DNA from: Candidatus Microthrix subdominans
GTDB taxonomy: Bacteria; Actinomycetota; Acidimicrobiia; Acidimicrobiales; Microtrichaceae
Length of the DNA stretch: 64,000 nucleotides
NCBI GenBank assembly: GCA_016719385.1
Contig: JADJZA010000003.1
Coordinates: forward strand, 1-64,000
Reading direction: 5' to 3'
Shown here: in pieces, positions 62,961 to 64,000 of the stretch
Position numbering within the stretch: position 1 is the stretch's first letter
Layout of the letters: the number at the start of each line of letters is the position of its first letter
Notes under the pieces: generated by a model
The model's input: the letters and a program-made list of their open reading frames with translations, nothing else
Told to the model about the DNA's origin: nothing
The model's database searches: none
Made by a program: the position numbers and the translations under genes

Positions 62961-63044
62961 AGTCCGAGTCTCGCGCCGGGGCCGGCCTCGCCGTCACAGG
63001 CCGGGCGTATCATTCAAGGCGTTGCGGCGACCCTGCGAGGCACC

Positions 63045-63102
63045 GCCCGGTCGCAGGCTCCGGAGGCCTTGCCCAACGTCCGACGACCATGGGGGCAGAC
63101 CG
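63045..63102 (+). repeat. Conserved leader of coiled-coil gene 6
   Basis: Shared with 51861-51918 (GCCCGGTCGCAGGCTCCGGA and onward). Lies directly before the ATG. Confidence 0.7.
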
Positions 63103-63393
63103 ATGTCCATCACCAACGAGGATCGCTACAATCTGCAGCAACGATCCAACGAACTGCTGGGCAAGAAGGAGGGCGCAACCTTGATGGAACTGCTCCCACC
63201 GGTCGGCTGGGCGGACGTCGCCACCAAGACGGACCTCGAAGCTCAGACAGCCCTGCTTCGGTCTGAGTTTCGGGCCGACCTCGAGTCAAGCCTTCGTCAG
63301 CTCGAGAGCAAAATGTTCACCGCATTCCTCACCGTCATCGGCGTGTTGGCCACCATGGCGGGGCTCCTCGTAGCCGTGCTGCTGCGCTCATAG
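63103..63393 (+). CDS. Coiled-coil membrane protein, paralogue 6 (shortest)
   Basis: 96 residues: ITNEDRYNLQQRSNELLGKK, LMELLPPVGWADVATKTDLE, a very short coiled coil (LRSEFRADLESSLRQLESK), and the membrane helix FLTVIGVLATMAGLLVAVLL. Compared with paralogue 3 it has lost nearly all 11-residue repeats while the two ends stay the same, so the repeat region is the variable part. Stop overlaps the convergent amidase gene by six bases. Confidence 0.8.
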   Translation: MSITNEDRYNLQQRSNELLGKKEGATLMELLPPVGWADVATKTDLEAQTALLRSEFRADLESSLRQLESKMFTAFLTVIGVLATMAGLLVAVLLRS

Positions 63394-64000
63394 CCCTCGA
63401 ACGGGCGCGTGGCGGGGCCACGGACGGGCCTGTTCGAGGATGCGGGCCAGGCGCAACGGCACCGCGTCCCGGTGGCGCCCGGCGATGATCTGGAGGCCCA
63501 CCGGCAAGCCGTCGGCGGTCAGGCCAGCCGGCACCGAGATGGCCGGGTTCCAACACAGGTTGGCCGGCATCGTGTAGGGCGTCGCCATGCCCATGGCCAC
63601 CTCCCGCCCGTCGATCACGGTCGGCGGCGGTCCCTTGTCGGCGAACGCCGGCACCGCCGTCGTCGGGCACAGCACCACGTCCACCTCGTCGAACAGGGCT
63701 GCCATGTGGGCCTGGAGTTGCTCGCGCAGCCGAAGGATCTCGGCGTAGCGCGCCATCCCCAGCTTCTCGGTCGCCTCGAGGCCGCGTCGCACGAAGGGCG
63801 TCAGCTCGTCGGCCAGCTGGGGCCACATGCCCGGCTCCAGGCTGAGCCACAGGTCGGCGGCCCCGGCCTGGAACCACAGGCGGACCGGATCGCCCAGATC
63901 GACCTCGCCGTCATCGAGGATCAACCCGGCGTGCTCGGCCAGCTCCTCGGTCACCGCCTGGCACAGGGCCGCCACCTCGGGATCGGTCACCCCGAACCCC
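63388..64000 (-). CDS. Amidase (AS family), C-terminal part
   Basis: The frame is open to the right edge of the window, so the gene is partial. VDVVLCPTTAVPAFADKGPP, NLCWNPAISVPAGLTADGLP and VGLQIIAGRHRDAVPLRLAR are the C-terminal signature of amidase-signature enzymes. The catalytic Ser-Ser-Lys part lies outside the window. No damage seen. Confidence 0.85.
   Translation of the reverse strand, partial: GFGVTDPEVAALCQAVTEELAEHAGLILDDGEVDLGDPVRLWFQAGAADLWLSLEPGMWPQLADELTPFVRRGLEATEKLGMARYAEILRLREQLQAHMAALFDEVDVVLCPTTAVPAFADKGPPPTVIDGREVAMGMATPYTMPANLCWNPAISVPAGLTADGLPVGLQIIAGRHRDAVPLRLARILEQARPWPRHAPVRGL

Overview
This is a high-GC actinobacterial segment. The HNH/DUF222 (13E12-type) gene, starts that lie only a few bases after a -10 box, the frequent GTG/TTG starts and the acyl-CoA metabolism genes fit an Acidimicrobiia-like organism; that placement is inference, not proof. 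The window is an accessory region: transposable elements inserted into one another, duplicated toxin-antitoxin (TA) blocks, collapsed metabolic operons, and two loci of HPr-kinase-like/PqqD-like proteins. Many single-base indels, often in homopolymers, break otherwise good genes. They may be real decay or assembly error.

1-7.7 kb: decayed IS3, a three-times frameshifted IS110, a two-ORF IS3-like element split by a truncated group II intron, and an apparently intact IS1634 element. 7.75-19.45 kb: a gene cluster with a peroxiredoxin, an HPr-kinase-like protein with a good P-loop, three related proteins with eroded P-loops, a frameshifted methyltransferase, and a tightly overlapping leftward operon (18189 to 12780) encoding a Tat-exported six-cysteine protein, a JmjC/cupin-4 oxygenase, a sulfotransferase, a PKHD-type dioxygenase, two unknown proteins that look like companion folds, and a further Fe(II) dioxygenase. 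This is the best candidate for an undescribed exported-protein or peptide modification system.

19.48-31.1 kb: a Russian doll of mobile DNA. Remnants of one recombinase-in-trio (RIT) element carry a second RIT and an ISL3 element (8-bp target duplication). The ISL3 transposase is split by a group II intron, and a third RIT element (7-bp target duplication) sits inside catalytic domain V of that intron. A second IS3 copy, inverted relative to the one at position 1, truncates the right side.

31.1-51.9 kb: a broken glycine-rich protein and broken HPr-kinase-like gene, a thiolase, then a fadD-type ligase split by a block of TA modules (VapBC, DUF2442, MNT/HEPN) and a DUF4143 ATPase. A TetR-led, terpene/branched-acid type operon (atuA, acyl-CoA dehydrogenases, carboxylase subunits, enoyl-CoA hydratase) follows, with large internal deletions. 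A second copy of the TA block interrupts atuA, and a third VapBC lies beyond it.

51.9-64 kb: more ordinary sequence: an intact HPr-kinase-like/PqqD gene with a membrane protein, a DegT aminotransferase (frameshifted), the HNH gene, a Phd/RelE pair, an NTP_transf_5/PqqD pair, aldo-keto reductase, siderophore-interacting flavoprotein, enoyl-CoA hydratase and an amidase running off the right edge. Six paralogues of a short coiled-coil, membrane-anchored protein with variable 11-residue repeats are scattered from 34.9 to 63.4 kb.
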